Shown: piece after piece, positions 45,667 through 55,219 of the stretch
Layout: the number at the start of each line of letters is the position of its first letter
Position numbering within the stretch: position 1 is the first letter of the stretch
NCBI GenBank assembly: GCA_944415565.1
Contig: CALYBQ010000011.1
Coordinates: 1-64,000, forward strand
From: an uncultured Rikenellaceae bacterium
GTDB lineage: Bacteria > Bacteroidota > Bacteroidia > Bacteroidales > Rikenellaceae
DNA length: 64,000 nucleotides
Direction: 5' to 3'
Notes under the pieces: generated by a model
Told to the model about the DNA's origin: nothing
The model's input: the letters and a program-made list of their open reading frames with translations, nothing else
The model's database searches: none
Translations under genes and position numbers: made by a program

Positions 45667-45674
45667 TATATTTG
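45667..45674 (+). promoter_or_regulatory. rimP-nusA-infB promoter -7 element
   Basis: TATATTTG, with transcription expected to begin about 5 bases later, giving a leader of roughly 150 bases that starts with the hairpin at 45693. Confidence 0.6.
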
Positions 45675-45692
45675 CATCGATAAACGAGGGAG

Positions 45693-45718
45693 ATAGGGGA
45701 CGGTAGTCCCCTATTTTC
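45693..45718 (+). promoter_or_regulatory. Leader hairpin of the rimP-nusA-infB operon
   Basis: A perfect 9-bp stem (45693-45701 with 45706-45714, loop GGTA) followed by TTTC, placed about 14 bases after the expected start of transcription and 110 before rimP. It looks like an attenuator or a NusA-responsive pause/terminator. Confidence 0.55.
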
Positions 45719-45827
45719 GTACAGACCGGCCAGCAAAAGCCGATGGAAATGGCGAGAGAGCGTGGTATGAGGGGGATAAATCGTGAGGAGACGGGGCCGG
45801 AGTAGCAAGATATAAAGCAGGTTTGGA

Positions 45828-46295
45828 ATGATCGAGACTCAAAAAATAAGGGAAGTAGCCGAGAAGTTCATGGAGGGCAGCGACCTTTTCGTGGTGGACG
45901 TGAAGGTCACGCCGGGCAACGATGTCGAGTTGACCATAGACAGCGACACTTCGGTATCCATAGATACGTGCGTGGAGTTGAGCCGTGCGATAGAGGCCGA
46001 GTTCGACCGTGAAGAGGAGGATTTCTCGCTTATGGTGGCTTCGGCCGGAGTAGGACAGCCCTTGAAGGTATTCCGTCAGTACAGGAAACTTATCGGCCAA
46101 CCGGTCGAGGTAGTATTGAAAGACGGCATGAAGATACTGGCTGAGTTGCGCGACGCTACGCCGGAGAGCATAACCTTGGGTTACAAGGAGAAGGTGGCCG
46201 TCGAGGGTAAGAAGAAAAAGGTCGAAGTGGAGGTCGTCAAGACCTACGGGATAGATGAAGTGAAAACCACTAAGGAGTATTTGGATTTCAAGTAG
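45828..46295 (+). CDS. rimP: Ribosome maturation factor RimP
   Basis: 155 residues: an N-terminal alpha/beta domain (1-80, with VVDVKVTPGNDVELTIDSDTSVSIDTCVELSRAIE) and a C-terminal Sm-like barrel (85-155, with VEVVLKDGMKILAELRDATPESITL). RimP assists assembly of the 30S subunit. The order rimP-nusA-infB is one of the best conserved bacterial gene clusters and confirms the call. The usual PGLDRPL motif is replaced by VGQPLKVFRQ, a Bacteroidota-type variation. Confidence 0.94.
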   Translation: MIETQKIREVAEKFMEGSDLFVVDVKVTPGNDVELTIDSDTSVSIDTCVELSRAIEAEFDREEEDFSLMVASAGVGQPLKVFRQYRKLIGQPVEVVLKDGMKILAELRDATPESITLGYKEKVAVEGKKKKVEVEVVKTYGIDEVKTTKEYLDFK

Positions 46296-46400
46296 AATGG
46301 CCTGCCATTCGCGACTCCGATGAGATCGGGAGGTTGCCGGAAGCGAGGCGGCTATAAAGGATAATTTAGACAACAACAATATAAACGTACCATCATTATT

Positions 46401-47630
46401 ATGGACAATGTGAATCTGATCAGCACGTTTGCTGAGTTCAAAGAGCTGAAGAACATCGATAAGAGCACTATGATAGGTGTCATCGAAGACGTCTTCCGCC
46501 ACTATCTTATAAAGACATACGAAACGGACGAGAATTTCGACGTTATCGTAAACCCGGAGAAGGGCGATATGGAGATTTGGCGTAACCGCGTCATAGTTCC
46601 GGACGGAGAGGTGGAGAACCCGAACCAGCAGATTTCGCTTAGCGACGCACGCAAGATCGACGAGACATACGAAGTGGGTGAAGAGGTTGCCGACGAACTG
46701 AAACTGGTCGATTTCGGCCGCCGTGCGGTATTGTCGCTGCGCCAGAACCTCGCATCGCGCATACTTGACCTCGAAAAGGCGAGCCTCTATGAAAAATATA
46801 GCGAAAAGGTAGGCGAAATCATTACGGGCGAGGTTTATCAGGTCTGGAAGAAAGAGGTGCTCGTGCTCGATGACGAGGACAACGAACTGATTCTCCCCAA
46901 GAGCGAGCAGATTCCGAGCGACTTTTTCCGTAAGGGCGATTCCATTCGCGCTATCGTTTCCAAAGTGGATATGCGTAACAATACCCCGGTTATCATCCTG
47001 TCGCGTACAGCACCCGAGTTCCTCGAAAGACTGTTCGAACTGGAAGTGCCGGAGATATACGACGGACTTATCACGATCAAGAAAATCGTGCGTATTCCGG
47101 GCGAAAGGGCTAAGGTGGCCGTGGAGTCTTACGACGAGAGGATCGATCCGGTCGGCGCATGCGTAGGTATGAAAGGCTCGCGTATATATACGATAGTGAA
47201 GGAGTTGCGTAATGAGAATATAGACGTCGTTAACTGGACGAACAACATGCAGTTGTTGATCCAGCGTGCGCTCAACCCGGCAAAGGTCACCTCGATCAAT
47301 CTCGACGAGGAGAAGAAGACCGCAGCCGTTTACCTCAAGCCGAGCGAAGTTTCGCTGGCAATCGGTAAGGGCGGTTTGAATATCCGTCTGGCAAGCATGC
47401 TTACGGGTTACGACATCGACGTTTACCGCGAGGTTGAAGAGGAGGACGTCGCACTCGACGAATTCTCGGACGAGATCGACCAGTGGATCATCGATGCCCT
47501 CAAAGGCATCGGATGCGATACGGCGAAGAGCGTACTCGAACACTCGGTAGACGAATTGGCTAAACGTACCGACCTTGAGGAGGAGACCGTGAAAGAGGTC
47601 GTGAATATCCTCAAGTCCGAGTTCGAATAG
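46401..47630 (+). CDS. nusA: Transcription termination/antitermination factor NusA
   Basis: 409 residues: RNA polymerase-binding N-terminal domain (1-125), S1 domain (about 130-200, ITGEVYQVWKKEVLVL), and two KH domains (about 230-350, VGACVGMKGSRIYTIVKEL and LAIGKGGLNIRLASMLTGYDIDV). It lacks the two acidic C-terminal repeats of E. coli NusA and ends with a short Asp/Glu-rich helical tail. NusA sets pausing and intrinsic termination. It lies 105 bases after rimP in the same operon and may control its own leader. Confidence 0.97.
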   Translation: MDNVNLISTFAEFKELKNIDKSTMIGVIEDVFRHYLIKTYETDENFDVIVNPEKGDMEIWRNRVIVPDGEVENPNQQISLSDARKIDETYEVGEEVADELKLVDFGRRAVLSLRQNLASRILDLEKASLYEKYSEKVGEIITGEVYQVWKKEVLVLDDEDNELILPKSEQIPSDFFRKGDSIRAIVSKVDMRNNTPVIILSRTAPEFLERLFELEVPEIYDGLITIKKIVRIPGERAKVAVESYDERIDPVGACVGMKGSRIYTIVKELRNENIDVVNWTNNMQLLIQRALNPAKVTSINLDEEKKTAAVYLKPSEVSLAIGKGGLNIRLASMLTGYDIDVYREVEEEDVALDEFSDEIDQWIIDALKGIGCDTAKSVLEHSVDELAKRTDLEEETVKEVVNILKSEFE

Positions 47631-47775
47631 CACCTGCCCGGACCGCGTAGAAGCCTCGGGTGTGCAGCTGTGAAGCGCACAATGCGGAACGGCGAGCGGT
47701 TCGGACGACCCTCCTGATAGGCGGCGGCCTCCCCAAACGCACAAAAGAAGAACGAATAGAAAGAAAGGAAGATAT

Positions 47776-50697
47776 ATGTCAAACGAAAAAAGAGTCAGAC
47801 TCAATCAGGCGGCGCGGCAATTCAAGGTCGGGCTGAATACCCTTGTCGAATTCCTCCGCAAAAAGGGATTCGAAGTGGATAATTCGCCCAATACCGTCGT
47901 CCCTGCGGATGCTTTGGCTGCATTGCAGAAAGAGTTCGGGGGCAATACGCCGGATAACGTGGCCAGCGTCAGGGAGAGGATAAATTTCAAGCCCGAGAGC
48001 GTGTCTATCAACGACCGTAAAGAAGAGAAGAAAGCCGAAGAGGACTTCAAGGAGGAGGTCGTGATAAAGAGCGGGGTAATCTCGGTTAAGGACGAGGTGG
48101 CGTCGCGCGGGCCGAAAGTCCTCGGTAAGATAGACCTCGATGGAGGAAAGGCGAAACCGCAGCTCAAGAAAGAGGAGGAAGCTCCGAAGTCTGAGCCTAA
48201 GGTAGAAGTCCCGAAAGTTACCGCTCCCAAACAGGAGGAGAAACCTAAGCAGGCAGAAGAACCTAAGAAAGAAATGGCTTCTAAGGTAGCGGAGACACCG
48301 AAGGTCGCAGAGGCTCCGAAAGCAGCTGAGCCTGCTAAGCCGGCGCCGGTAGCCGAAGCTGTTAAGCCGCAGCCTGTCGTTGCAGATACTAAGCCTGCCG
48401 AGCAGAAAGCCAAAGTTGAACCGGAGGTGAAGAAAGCGTCTGCACCAGTCAAGGAAGCGCCTAAGGCTGAGGTCAAGGCTGTGCCTGTGGCCGACATCGA
48501 GCGTCAGACGATGACATATGACGAGCGCAAGGCTGCCGACGACAGCAACGTTTTCCGGCCGGATACGGAGGGAAGCACACTGACAGGACCTAAGGTGTTG
48601 GGTAAGATAGAGGTGAAGGATTACGACCGTGGAGGCAGCCGTGGAAAACGTAAAAGGATTACGAAGGATAAGGTTGACGTAACCAAACCGCAGTCTCCGG
48701 CTTCCGGACATCAGGGCGGCAAGCCTGTCGGTGGAGGCAAAGGCCCCGTGCACGATAAGAAGGGAAAGAAGAAGAATGCAAAACCGATTATACGTCCGGA
48801 GGTAAGCGACGAAGAGGTCCAGAAGCAGGTTAAGGAGACCTTGGCCCGCCTGACGTCGAAAGGGACTAAGAGCAAAAGCGCGAAATACCGTCGAGACAAA
48901 CGCGATGCCGTTTCGGCTCGTATGAACGAGGAGATGGAGCGCGAAGAGATGGAAAAGAGCACGCTGCAGGTGACGGAATTCGTTACCGTTAGCGAGTTGG
49001 CTACCATGATGGACGTGAGCGTGACGGAGGTTATAACGGCCTGCATGAACCTCGGTCTTATGGTGTCCATCAACCAGAGGCTCGATGCCGAAGCGTTGGT
49101 AGTCGTTGCCGAGGAGTTCGGCTATAAAGTCGAGTTCGTATCGGTTGAGATACAGGAAGCCATCGACACGGAAGACGACGACCCGGGCGAACTTGTTCCG
49201 CGCCCGCCTATCGTGACTGTGATGGGACACGTAGACCACGGTAAGACATCGTTGCTCGACAACATACGTAAGACGAACGTTATCGCGGGTGAAGCCGGCG
49301 GTATCACACAGCATATTGGTGCGTACAGTGTGGAACTCGACGGAAGGAAGATAACTTTCCTCGATACTCCGGGACACGAGGCGTTTACGGCGATGCGTGC
49401 ACGCGGTGCTGCTGCGACCGACGTCGCCATCATCATCGTGGCTGCTGACGACAGCGTGATGCCTCAGACTGTGGAGGCTATCAACCACGCTACCGCTGCA
49501 GGAGTGCCCATAGTGTTTGCAATCAATAAGATAGATAAACCTGCGGCTAATCCGGATCATATCAAGGAACAACTTGCTGCTATGAACTACCTCGTCGAAG
49601 ACTGGGGCGGTAAATATCAGTCGCAGGAGGTTTCGGCCAAGCAGGGCATAAACCTCGACAAGCTTCTTGAGAAGGTGTTGCTCGAAGCCGAATTCCTCGA
49701 TCTGAAAGCTAATCCGGACAAGAAGGCGACCGGTGTGGTGATAGAATCTTCGCTCGATAAGGGGCGCGGATACGTCTCGACCGTGTTGGTGCAGAACGGT
49801 ACGCTCCGTGTGGGCGATATATTGCTTGCAGGTACGCATACCGGACGTGTCAAGGCTATGTTCGACGAGAACGGAAAGAAGGTGGAGGTAGCTCCGCCGT
49901 CTACTCCGGTACTCGTACTCGGACTCAACGGTGCTCCGCAGGCCGGCGACGCCTTCAATGTGATGGACGACGACCGCAGCGCCCGCGAACTCGCCAACAA
50001 ACGAGAGCAGTTGCAGCGTATGCAGGGTCTCCGTACCCAGAAACATGTGACGCTCGACGAGATCGGACGCCGTATCGCTATCGGTAACTTCAAGGAGCTG
50101 AACATCATCGTCAAGGGCGACGTGGACGGCTCAGTCGAGGCTATGACCGACTCGCTCATAAAACTGTCGAAGGAAGAGGTACAGGTGAACGTGATCCACA
50201 AGGCTGTCGGCCAGATCTCGGAATCGGACGTCATACTCGCCGCCGCATCGAACGCGGTTATCGTGGGCTTCCAGGTGCGCCCCTCGGCTTCGGCACGTAA
50301 GCTGGCCGAGAAAGAGGAGATCGAGATACGCCTCTATTCGATAATCTACGACGCTATCAACGATATTAAGGACGCTATCGACGGTATGCTCGCTCCGGAG
50401 ACCAAAGAGGAGATCGTATGTTCGGTAGAGGTTCTCGAGACCTTCAAGATCAGCAAGGTGGGAACTATTGCCGGTTGTATCGTTCGCGAGGGCAAGATTA
50501 CTCGAAATACGCCTATACGTGTCATCCGCGACGGTATCGTGGTTTACACCGGCAAACTCGGATCGTTGAAGCGTTACAAGGATGACGTGAAAGAGGTTAC
50601 GACAGGCATGGAGTGCGGTCTTAATATCGAGAACTACAATGATATAAAGGTCGGCGACATCGTTGAGGGCTACGAAACGGTAGAGGTGAAACGATAG
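47776..50697 (+). CDS. infB: Translation initiation factor IF-2
   Basis: 973 residues. An N-terminal IF2-N domain (about 1-55, [23 protein letters not shown]) is followed by a long Lys/Ala/Pro/Glu-rich linker (about 110-250) and a basic segment ([11 protein letters not shown]), a second IF2-N-like domain (about 395-450) and the GTPase core from about 475 ([31 protein letters not shown]). The C-terminal beta-barrels bind fMet-tRNA. It places initiator tRNA on the 30S subunit. It starts 145 bases after nusA. Confidence 0.97.
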   Translation: MSNEKRVRLNQAARQFKVGLNTLVEFLRKKGFEVDNSPNTVVPADALAALQKEFGGNTPDNVASVRERINFKPESVSINDRKEEKKAEEDFKEEVVIKSGVISVKDEVASRGPKVLGKIDLDGGKAKPQLKKEEEAPKSEPKVEVPKVTAPKQEEKPKQAEEPKKEMASKVAETPKVAEAPKAAEPAKPAPVAEAVKPQPVVADTKPAEQKAKVEPEVKKASAPVKEAPKAEVKAVPVADIERQTMTYDERKAADDSNVFRPDTEGSTLTGPKVLGKIEVKDYDRGGSRGKRKRITKDKVDVTKPQSPASGHQGGKPVGGGKGPVHDKKGKKKNAKPIIRPEVSDEEVQKQVKETLARLTSKGTKSKSAKYRRDKRDAVSARMNEEMEREEMEKSTLQVTEFVTVSELATMMDVSVTEVITACMNLGLMVSINQRLDAEALVVVAEEFGYKVEFVSVEIQEAIDTEDDDPGELVPRPPIVTVMGHVDHGKTSLLDNIRKTNVIAGEAGGITQHIGAYSVELDGRKITFLDTPGHEAFTAMRARGAAATDVAIIIVAADDSVMPQTVEAINHATAAGVPIVFAINKIDKPAANPDHIKEQLAAMNYLVEDWGGKYQSQEVSAKQGINLDKLLEKVLLEAEFLDLKANPDKKATGVVIESSLDKGRGYVSTVLVQNGTLRVGDILLAGTHTGRVKAMFDENGKKVEVAPPSTPVLVLGLNGAPQAGDAFNVMDDDRSARELANKREQLQRMQGLRTQKHVTLDEIGRRIAIGNFKELNIIVKGDVDGSVEAMTDSLIKLSKEEVQVNVIHKAVGQISESDVILAAASNAVIVGFQVRPSASARKLAEKEEIEIRLYSIIYDAINDIKDAIDGMLAPETKEEIVCSVEVLETFKISKVGTIAGCIVREGKITRNTPIRVIRDGIVVYTGKLGSLKRYKDDVKEVTTGMECGLNIENYNDIKVGDIVEGYETVEVKR

Positions 50698-50748
50698 AGC
50701 CTGCAATGTGGGGCCTGCACAAGGCCGACTTTAAACGATAATCACAAC

Positions 50749-50779
50749 GGAGGGGATGCGGGAATGTCGCATCCCCTCT
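50749..50779 (+). terminator. Terminator-like hairpin after infB
   Basis: An 11-bp GC-rich stem (50750-50760 with 50768-50778, loop GGAATGT), 52 bases after the infB stop. No T tract follows, so termination may be partial and reach the GH43 gene. Confidence 0.6.
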
Positions 50780-50796
50780 GTGTTAAACGGGATATT

Positions 50797-51735
50797 ATGA
50801 AGAGATATTTATTGATGTTGGCGGTCGTCGTGCTGCCTATGTTTTCATGGGCGCAGGGCAGTGCGAAGGTACCGTTCGGAGATCCGTTCATAATGTTGTA
50901 CGATGGCACGTATTACGCTTACGGCACGAGTTCCGGTAGCGGGATTAGGGTGTACGTTTCGGACGACTTGAAGACGTGGCGTAATCCCGAAGGCCGGCCT
51001 CGGCTCGCGCTCAAAAAGGAGGATAGCGGTGCGGCTCGGGACTTCTGGGCCCCGGAGGTCTATCGCGTGAACGGCCGGTTCTATATGTATTTCTCCGGCG
51101 AGTCTCATGTGCGTGTGGCAACGTCGGATTCTCCGTTAGGGCCGTTTGTGGAGGCCCCCAAGAAGCCGATGTTTATGGGGGAGAATACCATCGACAACTC
51201 GTTGTTTGTGGACGACGACGGCAGGGCCTATATGTATTTCGACCGTTTCAACGACGGATTGAATGTGTGGGTGTGCGAACTGGAGGCCGATCTGAAGACG
51301 ATCAAGCCGGAGACGTTGACCAAGTGCATAAACGTTTCGCAGCCGTGGGAAGAGGTGTGGCCGCGCGTCAACGAAGGGCCTTTCGTCATGAAGCATAAGG
51401 GACGCTACTATATGACCTATTCGGCCAATAGCTACGAAAGCCAGTCCTACGGTATCGGGATGGCCATGGCAGATACACCTTACGGCCCGTGGAAGAAGTA
51501 CGGGAAAAACCCGATTTATCAGAACGTCGGGGAACTTGTCGGTATAGGACACAGCGCAATGTTCAGGGATAAAAGGGGAAGGTTGAGGATCGTATTCCAC
51601 GCGCATAACAGTAAATCGGCAATACATCCGCGCGGAATGTATATCAGTCGGGTGAGGTTTAAATACGATAAGGAGGCGGGATATAGAGTGATGGTGGTCG
51701 ACCCCCGGTACATGACACCCGTTCTTGCCGAATAG
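50797..51735 (+). CDS. Secreted GH43 glycoside hydrolase
   Basis: 312 residues from the ATG at 50797, with a signal peptide (about 1-20, FSWAQG). The five-bladed propeller of family 43 is seen in FGDPFIMLYDGTYYAYGTSS (catalytic Asp), DFWAPEVYRVNGRFYMYFSG, NSLFVDDDGRAYMYFD (pKa-modulating Asp region) and VNEGPFVMKHKGRYYMTYS (general acid Glu). Members cut arabinofuranosyl or xylosyl links; substrate cannot be told. With the GH115 and CE1 genes it suggests the organism trims arabino-/glucuronoxylan. Right after infB but unrelated in function. Confidence 0.93.
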   Translation: MKRYLLMLAVVVLPMFSWAQGSAKVPFGDPFIMLYDGTYYAYGTSSGSGIRVYVSDDLKTWRNPEGRPRLALKKEDSGAARDFWAPEVYRVNGRFYMYFSGESHVRVATSDSPLGPFVEAPKKPMFMGENTIDNSLFVDDDGRAYMYFDRFNDGLNVWVCELEADLKTIKPETLTKCINVSQPWEEVWPRVNEGPFVMKHKGRYYMTYSANSYESQSYGIGMAMADTPYGPWKKYGKNPIYQNVGELVGIGHSAMFRDKRGRLRIVFHAHNSKSAIHPRGMYISRVRFKYDKEAGYRVMVVDPRYMTPVLAE

Positions 51736-51920
51736 TTTTGTAAGGTTACATTCGCCATACTGGTTCATGATGTCATTTCTTAGCTGTGCTGCCTGCGGAT
51801 TGGTATGTGTATAGAGTTGCCGTTCAGGCTGCAAGGCTGGCAGTGTGGCTGCAAAATAATCGGATGGGAATGTAATGGCCGGGTTCTTTCACGGCTATTA
51901 GGCGATACTTTGACCGTATA

Positions 51921-51965
51921 ATTCAATCGCCCTGACTCTAAGTAGAAGAGTCAGGGCGATTGAAT
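51921..51965. terminator. Bidirectional terminator, 19-bp stem
   Basis: A perfect 19-bp inverted repeat (51921-51939 with 51947-51965, seven-base loop) between the converging GH43 and sulP genes, 21 bases from the sulP stop. The roughly 185 bases from the GH43 stop to this point hold nothing I can recognise. Confidence 0.9.
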
Positions 51966-51986
51966 GTTTGGACTGTATTTAAGTCC

Positions 51987-53648
51987 TTACAGGTTGGTAA
52001 CGTAGTCCCGTGCTGCGTATAATGCAAGGTCGAATTTCGGATAGATAGCGTCTTCGCCTATTTGTGCGCCTATGCCGAAACGTATCAGGTCTTTCCTTAC
52101 TTTGTCGTTAACACCGGAAAGCACGATCTTTGTCCCGGCCGCTTGTAGCTGGTTGATCGTCTCGCGGAGATTCTTGATCGCCGTGGTGTCCACGAACGGG
52201 ACATGCCTCATGCGTATTATGAGTATCTGATATTTGACGCCCATCGAACGGATAGTCTGGCAGTAGGTCTTGGCCGAGCCGAAGAAGAACGGGCCGCTGA
52301 TCTCGTATATACCGACGGTAGCGGGTATGTCCTGATAGTTGTCGAGAATGTCTTGGTCCACGTTGCTGCCGGACATTATCTCCTTCGGGGCGTTGTCGGC
52401 CATACGTTTCATGAACATCAGCGATGCCAGCACGATACCGATTTCGAGCGCTACCGTCAGGTCTACCAGAACGGTGATGAAGAATGTCGCCAGCAGGATT
52501 ATCACGTCGAAATATGACGCGCGCAAAACGGAGCGGAATGTTCTCCATTCGCTCATGTTGTAGGCTACGACTATAAGTATGCCGGCCAGACAAGACATGG
52601 GTATGAGTGCGGCCCATTTACCGAAGAACAGCATGATGAGCAGCAGCACGACAGCATGTGTCATGCCCGCTACCGGGGTGCGTCCGCCGTTCTTGATGTT
52701 GGTTGCGGTACGCGCTATGGCGCCTGTAGCCGGGATACCGCCGAAGAGCGGGGCGACGACGTTGGCTATACCCTGACCGATGAGTTCCGTATTGGAGCGG
52801 TGCTGTGAGCCTATCATACCGTCGGCCACTACTGCCGAGAGTAGCGATTCTATCGCCCCGAGTATGGCGATGGTGAACGCCGGTTGCAGATAACTTCCGA
52901 GTTGCCCGAGCTCTACCGACGGAAAGGTAGGTGCGAAGTTGAGTTTTATCTCGCCGTAGAGAGTCCCGATTGTAGTTACGGGTAGTTCGCAGAGCGCGGT
53001 CAACACGGTCATGACGATGATAGCAATGAAAGAACCCGGTATGACCTTGATGAATTTGGTGGAGAATATTGAGATGAGTATGGTCGCGATCGTGATCCCT
53101 GTCGCCCACCAGTTGATGGTATCCATGTTCTGGAAATAGACGCTCCATTTGTCGATGAATGCCGATGGGTTTTCAGGCAGCGTGAGTCCGAGAGCGTTTG
53201 CTATCTGTGTCGAGAATATTACGATGGCGATACCGGAGGTGAATCCCACGATGAGCGGATGGGGGATGAATTTGAGGAACGTTCCGAGCCGCATGAACCC
53301 GAATGCCATAAGCATGAGTCCCGCCATCACCGTAGAGATTATCATGCCTTCGAGCCCGTAGTCGTTGATGATACCGTACACGATGATGATGAACGCACCT
53401 GTTGGGCCACCTATCTGCACGCGGCTGCCTCCGAGGAACGAGACGATGAATCCGGCTATTATCGCCGTCATCACTCCTTTTTCGGGCGATACGCCCGATG
53501 CGACGGCGAACGCGATGGCAAGCGGTATCGCTACGATGCCTACGACGATGCCGGCAAGGATATCCTTCGAAAAGTTTGCACGAAGTCCTCCCTGCTTAAG
53601 CAATGAAAAAAATACGGGTTCGAAAACCCTTTCACGCTTCTGTTTCAT
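51987..53648 (-). CDS. SulP-family anion transporter with STAS domain
   Basis: 553 residues: about 12-14 membrane spans (about 25-430) then a cytosolic STAS domain (about 440-553, with YEISGPFFFGSAKTYCQTI and MRHVPFVDTTAIKNLRETI). Family signatures are AIPLAIAFAVASGVSPEKG and LGGSRVQIGGPTGAFIIIVYGI, the substrate-binding helix 3 region. SulP proteins carry sulfate, bicarbonate or dicarboxylates; the anion is not predictable here. It is the last gene of a tsaD-GNAT-sulP unit, 15 bases after the acetyltransferase. Confidence 0.94.
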   Translation of the reverse strand: MKQKRERVFEPVFFSLLKQGGLRANFSKDILAGIVVGIVAIPLAIAFAVASGVSPEKGVMTAIIAGFIVSFLGGSRVQIGGPTGAFIIIVYGIINDYGLEGMIISTVMAGLMLMAFGFMRLGTFLKFIPHPLIVGFTSGIAIVIFSTQIANALGLTLPENPSAFIDKWSVYFQNMDTINWWATGITIATILISIFSTKFIKVIPGSFIAIIVMTVLTALCELPVTTIGTLYGEIKLNFAPTFPSVELGQLGSYLQPAFTIAILGAIESLLSAVVADGMIGSQHRSNTELIGQGIANVVAPLFGGIPATGAIARTATNIKNGGRTPVAGMTHAVVLLLIMLFFGKWAALIPMSCLAGILIVVAYNMSEWRTFRSVLRASYFDVIILLATFFITVLVDLTVALEIGIVLASLMFMKRMADNAPKEIMSGSNVDQDILDNYQDIPATVGIYEISGPFFFGSAKTYCQTIRSMGVKYQILIIRMRHVPFVDTTAIKNLRETINQLQAAGTKIVLSGVNDKVRKDLIRFGIGAQIGEDAIYPKFDLALYAARDYVTNL

Positions 53649-53663
53649 TTCATTTATTGATTT

Positions 53664-54128
53664 TTATTTGGGTTTGTTGCTCTTTTCGTAGAAAACGACG
53701 AATGGGTCATCGTTCTCCTTCTCGACGGGTCGGTATCCGAGGCTCTCGTAAAGATGGCGGGAATTAGGAGTGGTGGCCGATGTGAACAATTCGAAGACCG
53801 TGCAGTCGGGAAAATTACTCTCTATCGCGAGCATCAGCTTGCGGCCGATGCCTTTGTTCTGCACCTCTGGGTCCACTGACAGTTTGCCGATGTAGCAATG
53901 TCCGTCGCCTGTTATGCGTCCTCTGACGCTTCCGGCTATCCTGCCGCGGAATACATATTTGAGTATAACACCTTCTGCGAGTTCCCGCTCGATATTGTCG
54001 GAGGTTTCGCGCAGCGGCTCTATGTCATACCGGTTCCAACGGTCTGCGAGGACTTTGAACGCCCGGTGTTGCAGATCGAGGATTTCAGGAATGTCGCCTT
54101 GTCCTGCGATTGTGATTTTGTCCTCCAT
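53664..54128 (-). CDS. GNAT family N-acetyltransferase
   Basis: 154 residues with the GNAT fold; motif A is YIGKLSVDPEVQNKGIGRKLM (acetyl-CoA pyrophosphate loop QNKGIGR) and motif B is NSRHLYESLGYRPVEK. Substrate unknown. Its position 10 bases after tsaD is suggestive, because rimI (ribosomal protein S18 alanine acetyltransferase) often sits next to tsaD or tsaB; the sequence does not have a clear RimI signature, so this is a hint only. Confidence 0.87.
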   Translation of the reverse strand: MEDKITIAGQGDIPEILDLQHRAFKVLADRWNRYDIEPLRETSDNIERELAEGVILKYVFRGRIAGSVRGRITGDGHCYIGKLSVDPEVQNKGIGRKLMLAIESNFPDCTVFELFTSATTPNSRHLYESLGYRPVEKENDDPFVVFYEKSNKPK

Positions 54129-54138
54129 GTCGATATGC

Positions 54139-55161
54139 TTAGAGGTCCTCGGACCGGGCTGCCGGTGCTACGTCGAGTGTCGAGAAGCGGTTGTCCTGAT
54201 AACGGAAATACCCCGCCATCGCGATCATGGCCGCATTGTCGGTGGTGAACTTGAACTCCGGGAGGAACGTTCGCCAACCGCGTTTGCGCCCCTCTTCCTC
54301 TATCGCGTTGCGTAGTCCTGAGTTGGCCGAGACGCCACCGGCTATCGCGATGTCCTTTATCTTATAGTGTTTGGCCGCCTTGACTAGCTTGTCCATGAGT
54401 ATGGAAATGATCGTGTGCTGTAATGAAGCGCACAGGTCGGCTTTGTTTTTTTCGATGAAGTCGGGATCTTCCGCCACATGGTCGCGCAGCGAATATAGGA
54501 ACGATGTCTTCAGTCCGCTGAAGCTGTAATTGAAATCTGCCACATGCGGCTTTGCGAATTTGAATCCCGACGGGTTTCCCTCTTTGGCCAGTTTATCTAT
54601 GACTGGTCCTCCCGGATACGGTAATCCCATGACCTTGGCGCATTTGTCGAACGCCTCTCCTGCTGCGTCGTCTATCGTGGTCCCTACGATTTCCATTTTT
54701 TCGGGACTCTCCACACGCACTATCTGGGTGTGCCCGCCCGATACCAACAGACACAGGAACGGGAATTCCGGGTGCGGGAGTTGGCGGTCAGGCATATCTA
54801 TGAAGTGCGAGAGTATGTGTCCTTGCAGGTGGTTGACCTCGACGAGTGGTATATCTTTCGCCAAAGATAGTCCTTTTGCGAACGACACGCCTACGAGCAG
54901 CGAACCGAGAAGGCCCGGACCGCGTGTGAACGCTATCGCGTCGATGTCGTCTATCGTGACGGCCGCCTCCTTGAGCGCGGTGTCTATGACGGGGATGATA
55001 TTCTGCTGGTGTGCGCGTGAGGCGAGCTCGGGAATGACGCCTCCGTATTTCACATGCACCTGCTGGCTGGCAATAACATTCGACAAAAGTACGTTATTGC
55101 GAAGTACGGCGGCTGATGTGTCGTCGCAGGATGATTCTATGCCAAGGATCGTAATATCCAT
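54139..55161 (-). CDS. tsaD: tRNA N6-adenosine threonylcarbamoyltransferase TsaD
   Basis: 340 residues of the ASKHA/Kae1 family. GIESSCDDTSAAVL, PELASRAHQQN, and NHLQGHILSHF with the metal ligands His111 and His115 are present, along with TDNAAMIAMAGY near the end. With TsaB/TsaE and TsaC it makes the essential t6A37 modification in ANN-decoding tRNAs. It is the first gene of the unit with a GNAT gene and sulP, and is divergent from tamB across 58 bases. Confidence 0.97.
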   Translation of the reverse strand: MDITILGIESSCDDTSAAVLRNNVLLSNVIASQQVHVKYGGVIPELASRAHQQNIIPVIDTALKEAAVTIDDIDAIAFTRGPGLLGSLLVGVSFAKGLSLAKDIPLVEVNHLQGHILSHFIDMPDRQLPHPEFPFLCLLVSGGHTQIVRVESPEKMEIVGTTIDDAAGEAFDKCAKVMGLPYPGGPVIDKLAKEGNPSGFKFAKPHVADFNYSFSGLKTSFLYSLRDHVAEDPDFIEKNKADLCASLQHTIISILMDKLVKAAKHYKIKDIAIAGGVSANSGLRNAIEEEGRKRGWRTFLPEFKFTTDNAAMIAMAGYFRYQDNRFSTLDVAPAARSEDL

Positions 55162-55190
55162 TTTAACCGCTGTTTATCCGACTTTTTTCG

Positions 55191-55198
55191 TAAATTTG
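55191..55198 (+). promoter_or_regulatory. tamB promoter -7 element
   Basis: TAAATTTG, 21 bases before the ATG at 55220, in the short gap shared with tsaD. Confidence 0.5.
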
Positions 55199-55219
55199 TA
55201 AGTTATTGCCGGAGTTTCG

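Noticed and set aside
45711-47804. A 697-codon minus-strand frame across rimP and nusA
   Set aside because: Antisense to two clearly identified genes and their gaps, with a His/Leu/Tyr-rich composition typical of reverse-frame shadows.
47779-50046. A 755-codon open frame on the minus strand opposite infB
   Set aside because: It is the antisense shadow of a long GC-biased gene; the translation is low-complexity Leu/Arg/His-rich with no domain, and the plus strand encodes complete IF-2.
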